From Roseibium aggregatum IAM 12614 (GTDB lineage: Bacteria; Pseudomonadota; Alphaproteobacteria; Rhizobiales; Stappiaceae), in the NCBI RefSeq assembly GCF_000168975.1, contig NZ_AAUW01000017.1, positions 62,001-126,000 of the forward strand: a stretch of DNA of 64,000 bases, in the 5' to 3' direction. Of this stretch, positions 1-8,647 are shown in pieces. The notes beneath the pieces were generated by a model. It saw only the letters and a list, made by a program, of their open reading frames with translations, had not been told where the DNA came from and made no database searches. Numbering within the stretch: position 1 is the stretch's first letter; every line of letters begins with the position of its first letter. The position numbers were made by a program, and so were the translations under genes.

Positions 1-702
1 AATGCCGATGCCGTTGCCGGTTTTTCCAAGAAGAACATCATTGCCAATCCGAACTGCTCCACCGCACAGCTGGTCGTGGCGCTGAAGCCGCTGCATGATC
101 ACGCCAAGATCAAGCGCGTCGTCGTTTCCACCTACCAGTCGGTTTCCGGTGGCGGCAAGGAAGCGATGGAAGAGCTGTTCAACCAGACCCGTGCGGTCTT
201 CGTGAACGACCCGATCGAGCCGAGCAAGTTCACCAAGCGCATCGCTTTCAACGTGATCCCGCACATCGACAGCTTCATGGAAGACGGCTACACCAAGGAA
301 GAGTGGAAGGTGCTGGCGGAAACCAAGAAGATGCTCGATCCGGCCATCAAGGTGACCTGCACCGCCGTGCGTGTTCCGGTGTTCATCGGCCACTCGGAAA
401 GCGTCAACATCGAGTTCGAAAACGAGATCACCGCTGAAGAAGCCCGCAACATCCTGCGCGAAGCCCCGGGCTGCCTCGTCATCGACAAGCAGGAAGACGG
501 CGGCTACATCACGCCTTACGAAAGCGCTGGCGAAGATGCGACCTATATCTCCCGCATCCGCGAAGATGCGACGGTCGAAAACGGCCTCAACATCTGGGTT
601 GTTTCCGACAACCTGCGCAAGGGCGCGGCACTCAACGCCGTCCAGATCGCCGAGGTTCTCGTCAACCGCGGCCTGATCACCCCGAAAAAGGCAGCAGCCT
701 GA
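1..702 (+). CDS. asd: Aspartate-semialdehyde dehydrogenase, C-terminal part (5' end outside window)
   Basis: This is the last 233 codons of the enzyme that reduces aspartyl-4-phosphate to aspartate semialdehyde with NADPH, the branch point to lysine/diaminopimelate, threonine and methionine. The frame is open from base 1, so the 5' end lies upstream of the window. The active-site motif NPNCST is at about codons 16-21 with the catalytic cysteine, followed by the dimerisation domain and the conserved segments SGGGKEAMEE and VPVFIGHSES. The later in-frame ATG at base 76 falls after the catalytic cysteine and cannot be the start. A terminator hairpin follows directly, so it ends its transcription unit. 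Confidence 0.95.
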   Translation, partial: NADAVAGFSKKNIIANPNCSTAQLVVALKPLHDHAKIKRVVVSTYQSVSGGGKEAMEELFNQTRAVFVNDPIEPSKFTKRIAFNVIPHIDSFMEDGYTKEEWKVLAETKKMLDPAIKVTCTAVRVPVFIGHSESVNIEFENEITAEEARNILREAPGCLVIDKQEDGGYITPYESAGEDATYISRIREDATVENGLNIWVVSDNLRKGAALNAVQIAEVLVNRGLITPKKAAA

Positions 703-714
703 TCGAAGGTTCAA

Positions 715-739
715 ACGGGCGCCTCAGGCGCCCGTTTTC
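715..739 (+). terminator. Intrinsic terminator of asd
   Basis: A 9-bp perfect stem (715-723 with 727-735) with a TCA loop is followed by a short T-run, 12 bases after the asd stop codon. Confidence 0.85.
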
Positions 740-1043
740 TTGTGACCGGCCTGCAACCAGCCGGACACAGCAAGACGATGATCCGGAACAGGGATGCCGA
801 CGTCCTGACAGTATCCTGAGCGCCACCCGATCCGCTGATACAAATCCCAGACGTCCCATTCCCGAGGCCGCGTAAAACGCGGTTTCGAGGGAAGCGTCAG
901 CAACACCCAACTCAAGACGATGGCCTGGAACACATTGCCGGCCGCCAACCGGTTTTGGTGTTGACAGGCTTCGAAAACAGCATCACCTCTGTCATCTTCT
1001 ATTCCCCCGGCGTTCGTAAAGGCCGCCAACGAGTTACACTCCC
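740..1043. other. Intergenic region between asd and the TenA-like gene
   Basis: About 300 bases without a gene I can support. It holds a small hairpin (CCGCGT at 868-873 with ACGCGG at 877-882, then TTT). An open frame on the minus strand spans most of it but has no recognisable motif. Confidence 0.5.
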
Positions 1044-1784
1044 ATGCCATCAGACTTCGACGGGTCGTTTGCCGACTTCCTTGATCGCTCACCCAGTGGG
1101 CGTTTCACCGACTGGCTGGCAGCCCGCGCCGAGCCCTATTGGAGCGAGGCGACCGGCCATCCCTTCACCGTTGCCATCGGCAACGGCGCCATGCCCGAGG
1201 CTGCCTATGCGCGTTATCTGATCGAGGATTACACCTTCGTCACCGATCTCGCCTCCACCCTGGGCTATCTCGTCGCAAAAGCCCCTGGCATGCCCGCCAA
1301 GTCCCGGCTTGCCGGTTTCCTGGCGCTGCTGACGTCGGAGGAAAACGACTACTTCCTGCGCTCCTTCGAGGCGCTGGGCGTGGAACCGCAGGTTTATGAA
1401 AGCGCGGCGCAAGGACCAGTAACCCGCGCCTTTTCTCAGCTCATGCTGGAATCGTCCGGACAAGGCAGTTACGCCCAAGGGCTTGCCTGCCTGCTCTGCG
1501 CCGAATGGTGTTACCTGACCTGGGGCGTGCGCGAAGCCAGGAAACCACGCCCGGATGCGTTTTATCTGGCCGAATGGATTGACCTTCATGCCGTGCCAGA
1601 CTTCGAGGCCTTCGTGAACTGGATCCGCGCGGAAATGGACCGGATCGGCCCCGCCCTTACCGAACTCGAACAGGCCAACGTTGCGGATCTCTTCCGCCGG
1701 ATGAGCAAACTGGAAGCCGCTTTCTTCGAAACCGCCTGGACCGGCAAGTTGCCTGGCTCTGAGGAAGACCTGCAACGGATCTGA
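1044..1784 (+). CDS. TenA/thiaminase II family protein
   Basis: A 246-residue all-helical TenA-family (haem-oxygenase-fold) protein. Family members hydrolyse aminopyrimidines released from degraded thiamine, feeding the HMP branch of thiamine salvage. Recognisable pieces are the N-terminal FTVAIGNGAMPEAAYARYLIEDY segment (split here at about residues 43-65), the SEENDYFLRSFEALGV segment near residue 110, and LLCAEWCYLTWG near residue 150. The last resembles the acidic TenA_E-type motif (AEW) rather than the classic catalytic-Cys motif; a cysteine just before it leaves the subtype open. No strong ribosome-binding site is seen. The stop lies 4 bases before the next gene, so the two are probably co-transcribed. 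The thiamine role is inferred from the family only. Confidence 0.8.
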   Translation: MPSDFDGSFADFLDRSPSGRFTDWLAARAEPYWSEATGHPFTVAIGNGAMPEAAYARYLIEDYTFVTDLASTLGYLVAKAPGMPAKSRLAGFLALLTSEENDYFLRSFEALGVEPQVYESAAQGPVTRAFSQLMLESSGQGSYAQGLACLLCAEWCYLTWGVREARKPRPDAFYLAEWIDLHAVPDFEAFVNWIRAEMDRIGPALTELEQANVADLFRRMSKLEAAFFETAWTGKLPGSEEDLQRI

Positions 1785-1788
1785 CCCG

Positions 1789-2682
1789 ATGTTTCTCTAT
1801 GAAGCCGCAGCCCTCGGCGCGGCAGCCCTGTGGGCACTGACCGGACTGCTGTCCACCGGCCCCGCCCAGCATCTTGGCGCCATTACCTTCAACTGTACCC
1901 GCATGGTGCTGGTGGCATTGATGCTGAGCATCTGGGTGTTCCTGACCACGGGTTGGGGTTCCATCGATGAAACGCAGATGCTGCCTCTGATCCTGTCCGG
2001 TTTCGTCGGCATCTTTTTGGGCGATACCGCCCTTTTCCTGACACTGAACCGCATGGGCCCCCGCCGGACTGCGATGCTGTTCTCGCTGAACGCGCCGATG
2101 TCGGCGATCCTCGGCTGGCTGCTCTTGAACGAGGACCTGAACGCCTCGCAGATGGTCGGCATCGGCCTGACCTTTCTGGGCGTGCTGCTGGCCATTCGCT
2201 TCGGCAAGCGCAAGTCCCAGCTTCACAAATGGGAAAACATCAAGGGCCCGGTGTGGATTGGCGTGCTTCTCGGCCTCGCCGCGGCGCTGTCCCAGTCGAT
2301 CGGTTCCCTGATTGCCCGTCCGATCATGGAAACCGGCGCTGACCCGGTTGCCGCCTCCAGCATTCGTGTTGGCGTTGCAGCACTGGGGCTGCTGCTCCTG
2401 ACACGCCTGCCGGTCCGCTGGGTAAAGCCGGCGGGAGACTTCACGCTGCCGGTCGTCGGCCTGATCGCCATTTCAGGCCTGCTCGGCATGGGTCTCGGCA
2501 TGACGCTGATCCTGTTCGCGCTTTCCGGCGGAGAAGTCGGCATCGTTGCAACCCTGTCGGCGACGACACCGGTCCTCTTGCTACCGATGATGTGGTGGAG
2601 AACGAAGGAAGCACCGGCTCTTGGCGCCTGGGTGGGCGCTGCCGGTGTCGTTGCGGGCAGTGCGCTCCTCTTTGCCAGTTAG
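1789..2682 (+). CDS. DMT-superfamily (EamA) transporter
   Basis: A 297-residue integral membrane protein with about ten hydrophobic segments arranged as two EamA repeats of five helices (about residues 3-135 and 150-297), joined by a basic loop (GKRKSQLHKW) near residues 140-150. GDTALFLTLNRMGP and the glycine-rich helix before the end are typical of the family, whose members export metabolites or amino acids. It starts 4 bases after the TenA-like gene, so a linked substrate is possible, but nothing in the sequence identifies it. Confidence 0.85.
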   Translation: MFLYEAAALGAAALWALTGLLSTGPAQHLGAITFNCTRMVLVALMLSIWVFLTTGWGSIDETQMLPLILSGFVGIFLGDTALFLTLNRMGPRRTAMLFSLNAPMSAILGWLLLNEDLNASQMVGIGLTFLGVLLAIRFGKRKSQLHKWENIKGPVWIGVLLGLAAALSQSIGSLIARPIMETGADPVAASSIRVGVAALGLLLLTRLPVRWVKPAGDFTLPVVGLIAISGLLGMGLGMTLILFALSGGEVGIVATLSATTPVLLLPMMWWRTKEAPALGAWVGAAGVVAGSALLFAS

Positions 2683-2735
2683 GCACGGAGAACAAGGCCT
2701 GTCACTATCAGGACACCATCAAGGATGGGGAATAT

Positions 2736-2804
2736 GGGAGCCGGCTTAGAACCAGTACGTTGCAGCAAGCTGCAAGCGGGTTGTGCCGATCTCGACCGGC
2801 TCCC
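2736..2804. other. Inverted-repeat element with nested hairpin (possible structured RNA)
   Basis: GGGAGCCGG (2736-2744) pairs perfectly with CCGGCTCCC (2796-2804). Nested inside are TTGCAG (2760-2765) and CTGCAA (2770-2775) with a 4-base loop. The 69-base unit superficially resembles a tRNA-like shape, but it has no 7-base anticodon loop and no T-loop consensus. Confidence 0.5.
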
Positions 2805-2981
2805 TAACGCCAGTATCAATGTATCATAAAAACACCCGAAACTAAGTTCGAGGACCGTCCACCCCCCGAGAAGGCAACCGGCAAAAATACTTGACTGACA
2901 CCCGAGCGCTACGTTTCAGCCTAAAAAGCTTCACCACTCGGAGCAGCCAAGGTCATCTTATGCCCCTGCGTAATATCTACT

Positions 2982-2999
2982 ATTCCCCAAATGGGGAAT
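2982..2999. promoter_or_regulatory. 18-base palindrome, possible operator
   Basis: ATTCCCCAAATGGGGAAT has perfect 7-bp arms around AAAT. It is in non-coding DNA 390 bases upstream of the chemoreceptor; its role is unknown. Confidence 0.35.
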
Positions 3000-3089
3000 G
3001 CCCAGTCACTTTCTTGCAAAAAGTGCCTAGGGAGGTCTTTACAGCGGATGGGAAATGGTTCTGGGCGGATCTCGTTTCTGCAAGGCAAG

Positions 3090-3135
3090 GAGTACGCCGA
3101 TAAAGGCAAAGCCGCCCTACGTGCTCTGTTTTTTT
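3090..3135 (+). terminator. Terminator-like hairpin with no recognised gene upstream
   Basis: A 7-bp stem (GAGTACG 3090-3096 with CGTGCTC 3120-3126, one T-G pair) is followed within 3 bases by seven T residues (3129-3135). The nearest upstream gene ended 400 bases earlier, so a short unannotated transcript could end here. Confidence 0.4.
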
Positions 3136-3390
3136 CAAGGTCCCCTCCCGCCGAATGAACCTTCCCGCGTGCATCAACCCTGCGTCAGGAACGCGACCTC
3201 GCAGACGTGTCGCTGCCCAGATCCAGCCGCCCAGGAAGAACGCACAAAAAGAAGAAAAAAACACATCCGCAAGAGCCGCGAGATTACAGTAAAGCCCTGA
3301 AGATGACTGCGGCAATTAGATGAAATGGCCTTCATTGTTAATTTACGAAAATCATTAAAAATAAAAGCAATGTTGACGCTGGGGGAAGCT

Positions 3391-5106
3391 ATGAAGGATT
3401 TCTTGTCTAAGTTGAGCGTGACTTCGACGCTTGCAATTATTTCTGCGGGCGTTCTTGGAGTTTCGATGATCGTTGTGGGCTTTATCCTCTACGAGGTAGC
3501 CCTGGGCCAGGCGCAGGATCGCGCACAGGTCAAGCAGGATATCAACCTTCGTGTTGCTGCTACCCTTTTTGAGGACCGTATCGACGGAGCGAAGGTCACC
3601 TGGGACGCAAATAGCAACGTCCAGCGGATAGAACTGTCCGAAATGCCGGTGTTCGAAAGCCATGACATGATCGACGCTGTCGGGCGCATGACAGGTGAAA
3701 CCGCGACTGTTTTTGCATGGGACCCTGAAACCAAGGATTTCTGGCGCAAGACCACCAACATCATCAAGGGTGATGGCAAACGGGCGGTCGGAACCCAGCT
3801 TGGCCAGAACGGCGCGGTTTATCCCGTCGTAACACAGGGCAAGACCTTCCACGGCCAGGCCACCATTCTCGGCAAGGACTATTTCACGGTCTATCAGCCG
3901 ATCTTCTCCACCACAGGCGATATTCTCGGCATTCTTTATGCCGGCGTTGAAAAGGCCGCGGTCGAAGCGAACGCCTGGGAGCTGACCAGCCGCTACGCGA
4001 TGCTGGTGCTGCCGGTCGTTGCCGTTTCGGTGATCCTCCTCATCCTTGCCATCCGCCGCCAGCTCCGCCCGATTACGAGACTTGCCGAAATCACCGATCA
4101 GATTGCGCAGGATAACCTTGCTGATGAAGTCCCCTTCAAGGAGCGCTCCGACCAGATCGGCACGCTGGCCCAGGCCGTCAGCACGCTGCGGGACCGGGCT
4201 GTCGAGCGGATTGAACTGACCGAGCAGCAGCGCACGTCCGAAGCCGAGGCCATTGACCGGCAAAACCGGGTTCAGCAGTTGATTGAATCCTTCCGGACCA
4301 ACGTGTCCAACGTGCTCAACTCGGTCAATGAAACCGTGCAGGGCCTGGAAGGCACCGCAGGTCACCTGTCCGACCTGTCCGGCCAGAGCGCTTCAAGTGC
4401 GACCGAAACCCTGAACTCTGCCGATGAAGCGACCTCGAGCGTTCAGACCGTGGCCAGTGCCGCGGAAGAACTCTCCGCCTCCATCAGCGAAATCTCCCGT
4501 CAGGTGGCACAGACAACGGAAGTTGTTGGCCGTGCAACCGAGGGCACCCGCATGACCAACGAAAAGGTGGAAGGCCTTGCGGCTTCCGCTTCCAAGATCG
4601 GCGAAGTGGTGACCCTCATTCAGGCGATTGCGGAACAGACCAACCTGCTGGCGCTGAACGCCACCATTGAGGCGGCACGCGCTGGCGAAGCCGGCAAGGG
4701 CTTCGCGGTCGTTGCGGCCGAGGTGAAGGAACTGGCGACCCAGACCTCCAAGGCAACCGAGGAGATCAGCGCGCAGATCACCGCCATTCAGGACGCGACC
4801 AAGGACTCGGTCGGTGCGATTGCGGAAATCACCAAGATCATGGAAGAGGTGAATTCCTACACCAGCACCATCGCCGCAGCCGTAAGCCAGCAAGGCTCGG
4901 CCACCGGCGAGATTTCGCAGAACGCCCAGAACGCTGCCGAAGGCACAACGTTCGTGTCCTCCTGCATGTCGGACCTCTCCAGCGCGGTCAATCAGACGTC
5001 GCAGGCTTCCCAGTCGGTTCTGGACGCCTCGGAACTTCTGTCTTCACGCACGGAAGAACTGAAACAGGAAGTGGAAACCTTCCTGAGCGGTGTCGCGGCC
5101 GCCTGA
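3391..5106 (+). CDS. Methyl-accepting chemotaxis protein with periplasmic Cache-type sensor
   Basis: A 571-residue transmembrane chemoreceptor that should signal to CheA/CheW. TM helix 1 is at about 12-33, a periplasmic Cache-like ligand-binding region at about 37-195, TM helix 2 at about 202-222, HAMP at about 223-275 and the coiled-coil signalling domain from about 310 to the end. The signalling tip ([16 protein letters not shown]) is near residues 422-440. I chose the ATG at 3391 because GGGGGAAG lies just upstream; in-frame ATGs at 3325 and 3370 lack such a site. The periplasmic segment contains the motifs [20 protein letters not shown] and [10 protein letters not shown], typical of Cache domains fused to MCPs; the ligand cannot be read from sequence. 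A terminator follows. Confidence 0.92.
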   Translation: MKDFLSKLSVTSTLAIISAGVLGVSMIVVGFILYEVALGQAQDRAQVKQDINLRVAATLFEDRIDGAKVTWDANSNVQRIELSEMPVFESHDMIDAVGRMTGETATVFAWDPETKDFWRKTTNIIKGDGKRAVGTQLGQNGAVYPVVTQGKTFHGQATILGKDYFTVYQPIFSTTGDILGILYAGVEKAAVEANAWELTSRYAMLVLPVVAVSVILLILAIRRQLRPITRLAEITDQIAQDNLADEVPFKERSDQIGTLAQAVSTLRDRAVERIELTEQQRTSEAEAIDRQNRVQQLIESFRTNVSNVLNSVNETVQGLEGTAGHLSDLSGQSASSATETLNSADEATSSVQTVASAAEELSASISEISRQVAQTTEVVGRATEGTRMTNEKVEGLAASASKIGEVVTLIQAIAEQTNLLALNATIEAARAGEAGKGFAVVAAEVKELATQTSKATEEISAQITAIQDATKDSVGAIAEITKIMEEVNSYTSTIAAAVSQQGSATGEISQNAQNAAEGTTFVSSCMSDLSSAVNQTSQASQSVLDASELLSSRTEELKQEVETFLSGVAAA

Positions 5107-5136
5107 GGCTTTCAGCAAAAGACATTTCCCCTTCAG

Positions 5137-5165
5137 AAGGCGCGGTTCCCCCACCGCGCCTTTTT
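5137..5165 (+). terminator. Intrinsic terminator of the chemoreceptor gene
   Basis: GGCGCGG (5139-5145) pairs with CCGCGCC (5154-5160), with AA upstream matched by the T-run 5161-5165. Confidence 0.85.
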
Positions 5166-5491
5166 GTGTCTGGCAGCATGTCCACCAATCCAGGCACACA
5201 AGGGAGTGGAACCATAAATGAAAGCGAATTTGGGCTTTTGCGGGAACTGAAGCAGGCTGCAGCTTCCTCCGCCGCTAACCGCTTGTGCATCGCACAAAGA
5301 AATAACCGGAGCGTCCGAAGTTTCTCAGAAAAAATGCCGCAAAGAGCGCTTAAGAAAATATTCCTTCACTCAAGTCACAACAATGCCTGCGTATTTTCAC
5401 CTGCAACTTATACTCAGTTTTTTTTAGGTTTTTTTAGGTTTTTTCTACAATTCTTGACTCGACCCAAAATTGTTTCAGATGCCGACTAATC
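5166..5491. other. Intergenic region upstream of the HD-GYP gene, with T-rich tandem repeat
   Basis: About 325 bases with no supported gene. Bases 5418-5444 are runs of T interrupted by AGG twice, a short tandem repeat. A TTGACT at 5454-5459 may be a -35 element, but no convincing -10 lies at the right distance. Confidence 0.45.
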
Positions 5492-6586
5492 ATGGTTCAA
5501 ATTTTAATTGCGGCAGTAGATTTCGGAAATTTTCCATCGCGATTTGCGAAGATAGCGACTCTTTATCCAACGAAACGAATTATCTTTTCCGAAGCCAACT
5601 TTCGAAAGATCAAGCCGCGCACGCTTCTACTGGTCGATTTTCTTGATCTTGGACCTGCCCAGATCGATATTCTGCGGGCATTTTCCAGAAGCGGCCATAC
5701 CGTCCCGACACTCGGCATTGTCGAGACAAAAAGCCGGCACAATGTGCTGCAGGCGCGCGAACTGGGCTTCTATAATCTTATCGACCGCGAGGAAAAATTC
5801 TCGATCCTGTTCGAAAAGATACGGGAAGTCCTCGGCGACTATTCGAAGCCAACGCTCCCCAGCCGGTTTTCCGAAAAGATCGTCAAATCGGTCGAAACCA
5901 CCAGCATGGGTTTGAACCTGATGTCGGCGGCAGCTCTCACCGGAGCGCCATTGCCGATGCGGTTTCTGGCGACCAACGCTCAGGACATAACCGCCGCGAT
6001 CATGACGGAAGGTCTCGACAACTGGCTGAGCGCGGTCCAGTGCCACCACAGTCACACCTTTTGCCACACGATGATGGTTGCCGGGCACACGGTGTCTTTT
6101 TCACAATCGCTCGGTCATTCCGAAACGGAGCAGACGTTGCTTGGTCTTGGTGCGCTCGCGCATGACCTCGGCAAGGTCAAGATTCCGCTTTCAATCCTGG
6201 ACAAGCCAGGCAGGCTGACTCGGGAAGAACGTGAACTGGTCAACAAACACCCGCAATACAGCGAGGAAATTCTCGCATCGCGGCAGGAAGTCCCCAAACA
6301 GGTTGTCGAAATGGCCCTGTGGCATCACGAGTTTCTGGATGGAAGCGGCTATCCGAACGGCCTGAAGGGAAATCAGATCCCGGAGACGGTCAGACTTCTG
6401 ACGATCAGCGACATCTACTCTGCCCTCACCGAAAAACGCGCCTACAAGGAAAGCCTGAGCCCACGACAGGCCTTTGCGGTCATGTTCGAGATGAATGGCA
6501 AACTCGATATGGATCTTCTGCGTAAATTCCGCGCCCTCGTGCTGAGCTCCGAATTCGGCCATGTCCGCCGCAGGGCCACGGCCTGA
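5492..6586 (+). CDS. HD-GYP domain protein (probable cyclic-di-GMP phosphodiesterase)
   Basis: A 364-residue cytoplasmic protein. Residues about 1-120 look like a degenerate receiver-type domain (repeated hydrophobic strands, [11 protein letters not shown]), without a clear phospho-acceptor pattern. Residues about 180-350 form an HD-GYP domain: [10 protein letters not shown] (about 186), the HD pair in LAHDLGK (about 222), [11 protein letters not shown] (about 277) and RAYKESLSP. This family hydrolyses cyclic-di-GMP with a metal centre and the signature HD and GYP residues are all present. The 3' end overlaps the start of the next frame by 26 bases. Nearby chemoreceptors suggest a motility or surface-attachment role, which is inference. 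Confidence 0.88.
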   Translation: MVQILIAAVDFGNFPSRFAKIATLYPTKRIIFSEANFRKIKPRTLLLVDFLDLGPAQIDILRAFSRSGHTVPTLGIVETKSRHNVLQARELGFYNLIDREEKFSILFEKIREVLGDYSKPTLPSRFSEKIVKSVETTSMGLNLMSAAALTGAPLPMRFLATNAQDITAAIMTEGLDNWLSAVQCHHSHTFCHTMMVAGHTVSFSQSLGHSETEQTLLGLGALAHDLGKVKIPLSILDKPGRLTREERELVNKHPQYSEEILASRQEVPKQVVEMALWHHEFLDGSGYPNGLKGNQIPETVRLLTISDIYSALTEKRAYKESLSPRQAFAVMFEMNGKLDMDLLRKFRALVLSSEFGHVRRRATA

Positions 6587-7472
6587 GACTGGCAAATATC
6601 AGTCAGGCGAATTCAAGCGCATTGGCAAAAACGGCCGCGAAGTCTGGATCCAGGCGACCTACAATCCGATTTTGGATTCCACCGGCCGTCCCTTCAAGGT
6701 CAAGAAATTCGCGACGGACCGCACGGCGCAGGTTGTCGAGCGGCGCCGCCGGGCTTCGGTTCAGGAGAGGATCGACCAGGACCTGTCGGAGATCGCCACT
6801 GCCATCTCCAGCACGACGGAACAGGCCAACACCTCCGCGTCTGCGTCGGAGCAGACCTATTCAAGCGTGCAGGCGGTTGCGGCCGCAGCCGAAGAGCTCG
6901 TTGCCTCGATCCGGGAAATCAGCCGTCAGGTTCAGAACGCGCTTGAGGTGTCTCAAAGCGCAGCAACCGAAGCCGAGCGGTCCAGCGGCATCATGAGCGG
7001 CCTGTCGGAAGACGCCAAAACCATCGGCTCGGTGATCGAACTGATCAACGGCATTGCAGACCAGACCAATCTTCTGGCCCTCAACGCAACCATCGAGGCC
7101 GCGAGGGCAGGCGAGGCCGGCAAGGGCTTTGCGGTGGTTGCCTCCGAAGTGAAGAGCCTCGCCGCGCAGACCAGCAGGGCGACTGAGGAAATTTCCAACC
7201 AGATCGGGTCCATGCAGGAGACCACCGGCCAGGCGGTTTCGGCAATCGAGTCCATCCTGGAGGTCATCAGAAACGTTGGCGAAATCGCTGCCAGCATCGC
7301 GTCCTCGGTCGAGGAGCAGTCGGCGGTGACGAACGACATTTCCTCCAACATACATTCGGCGGCGCAGGATGTGGAACGCATCAACACCAACATGAAGTTC
7401 ATTTCCACGGCAACCGCCCAGATCGACGTGGCCACCAAGAATGTGAAACAGGCCTCTCAATCCCTGATGTAA
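6561..7472 (+). CDS. Truncated PAS-type chemotaxis protein (cytoplasmic MCP signalling domain)
   Basis: 303 residues with no membrane segment. Residues about 11-52 are only the C-terminal half of a PAS domain ([20 protein letters not shown] then FKVKKFATD). From about residue 75 comes a complete MCP signalling domain with the tip [16 protein letters not shown] near 175-190. Family members begin with a whole PAS domain about 80 residues longer. Here an in-frame stop at 6543-6545 and the coding end of the HD-GYP gene replace it. The ATG at 6561 has no clear ribosome-binding site. This looks like a deletion remnant that may survive through translational coupling; it could still be a functional soluble receptor or a decaying gene. 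A bidirectional terminator follows. Confidence 0.75.
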   Translation: MSAAGPRPETGKYQSGEFKRIGKNGREVWIQATYNPILDSTGRPFKVKKFATDRTAQVVERRRRASVQERIDQDLSEIATAISSTTEQANTSASASEQTYSSVQAVAAAAEELVASIREISRQVQNALEVSQSAATEAERSSGIMSGLSEDAKTIGSVIELINGIADQTNLLALNATIEAARAGEAGKGFAVVASEVKSLAAQTSRATEEISNQIGSMQETTGQAVSAIESILEVIRNVGEIAASIASSVEEQSAVTNDISSNIHSAAQDVERINTNMKFISTATAQIDVATKNVKQASQSLM

Positions 7473-7520
7473 GTCGCAGGAGCACGGCGGCTGACCGCCG
7501 GCAGATCTGAACAACAAAAA

Positions 7521-7546
7521 ACCCGGTGCCTTGGCACCGGGTTTTC
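7521..7546. terminator. Bidirectional terminator between convergent units
   Basis: ACCCGGTGCC (7521-7530) pairs perfectly with GGCACCGGGT (7533-7542), flanked by A-run and T-run. It serves the truncated MCP (+) and the binding-protein gene (-). Confidence 0.88.
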
Positions 7547-7568
7547 TTATGTTTTATGAACGCGGCTC

Positions 7569-8609
7569 TCAGCGGGCCGGAAGCGGGATCCACTCGGCAA
7601 CGGACACGTCTGCATGCTGGAACTGCGGCATCTTCTGGCCCAGTTCTTCCATGTTCTTGACGTCCTGCTCATTGAGGAACTCCTGGGTGATCAGGGTCGG
7701 CGGAACGACAACCTGCTTGCCCGGGTCTTCACCGGCCAGCATCAGGGCCAGCGTACGCACGCTGACTTCACCAACCACCGCCGGGTTGGTTGCTACCGTT
7801 GCGGCCCAGGCCGAATCCGGTTCGCGCATGGCGGAGATATCGGCCGTGGAAACATCCGCGGAATAGATGTCGATATCCTGGTTGAGACCGGCCTCATCGA
7901 CCGCGATCTTCACGCCCTTGGCAAATTCATCGTAAGGGGCGAAGACGACGCTGATGTTCGGGTTGGCCTGCAGCACCGAACGGGCCTGGTTGGCGACGGA
8001 GTTGGCAATCGGGTTGTCGAGCGTGCCGAACATGGCCGCTTCCTTGATGCCCGGATTGGCTTCCTTGACTTCCTTCCAGGCGACGTCGCGGCGGTCCAGC
8101 GGCGCAATGCCCGGCACATAGACATAGCCGGCGGTAAAGCTGTCGCCATTGTCCTTGATCGCCTGTTCCAGTGCCAGCTTGCCGAGCAGGTAGTCGGACT
8201 GCTCGATCTGCGGGATGGCATCGTTTTCAACGTTGACGTCGAAAGCGACGACCTTGATGCCCGCATCGACGGCGCGCTGTGCGGCAGCCTTCATGGATTC
8301 GGTCAGGCCGTGCTGGATGATGATGCCGTCGACACCAAGCGCTATGGCCTGGTCGACCATGTCGGCCTGAAGGGCGGCATCCTGACGGCTGTCGAGAACG
8401 CGCAGGTCAACGCCAAGGGCAGCGGCCTGCTTTTCAACACCCGACAGATAGGACTGGAAGAAGTCGCCGGTGGACAGATAGCGCACCAGGGCGATCTTGA
8501 CGTCTTCCGGCTTGTCGAAGGGGGCCGGCATGTCGGCTGCGAAAGCCGCTCCGCCGGAAAGCCCGATCCCGGCGGCAACCGCCAGCTTCATGAATTCACG
8601 TCTCAGCAT
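7569..8609 (-). CDS. Periplasmic sugar-binding protein of a ribose-type ABC importer
   Basis: A 346-residue substrate-binding protein of the RbsB-like type I periplasmic family. The N-terminus (LRREFMKLAVAAG) has a twin-arginine motif followed by a hydrophobic stretch ending at AFAAD, suggesting Tat export. The mature part has the two-lobed fold with DGIIIQHGLTES in the first lobe and VFAPYDEFAKG and DIDIYSADVS in the second. The ATG at 8609 is chosen for GGGAGGA 7 bases upstream; the frame is open for ten more codons. It is the last gene of the minus-strand unit. Its opposite-strand neighbours mtnK-mtnA make methylthioribose or 5-deoxyribose a plausible ligand, but this is inferred from context. 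Confidence 0.88.
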   Translation of the reverse strand: MLRREFMKLAVAAGIGLSGGAAFAADMPAPFDKPEDVKIALVRYLSTGDFFQSYLSGVEKQAAALGVDLRVLDSRQDAALQADMVDQAIALGVDGIIIQHGLTESMKAAAQRAVDAGIKVVAFDVNVENDAIPQIEQSDYLLGKLALEQAIKDNGDSFTAGYVYVPGIAPLDRRDVAWKEVKEANPGIKEAAMFGTLDNPIANSVANQARSVLQANPNISVVFAPYDEFAKGVKIAVDEAGLNQDIDIYSADVSTADISAMREPDSAWAATVATNPAVVGEVSVRTLALMLAGEDPGKQVVVPPTLITQEFLNEQDVKNMEELGQKMPQFQHADVSVAEWIPLPAR

Positions 8610-8647
8610 TTGTTTTCCTCCCAATGGAAACGGCGCCATTCAGGGCG

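Larger units (their letters stand above)
2683..3390. other. Long gene-poor intergenic region with structured elements
   Basis: About 700 bases without a supported gene between the EamA gene and the chemoreceptor. It holds a cruciform-like element at 2736-2804, an 18-base palindrome at 2982-2999 and a terminator-like hairpin at 3090-3135. A 70-codon TTG-started frame (2891-3103) ends inside the last hairpin; it has no recognisable domain and no good ribosome-binding site, so I do not call it a gene. The 80 bases before the chemoreceptor are AT-rich and probably carry its promoter. Confidence 0.6.

Noticed and set aside
724-1092. 122-codon minus-strand frame after asd
   Set aside because: No motif, no ribosome-binding site, begins within the TenA-like gene and runs through the asd terminator.
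2736-2804. tRNA gene
   Set aside because: The outer stem looks like an acceptor stem, but there is no 7-base anticodon loop and no TTCRANY loop.
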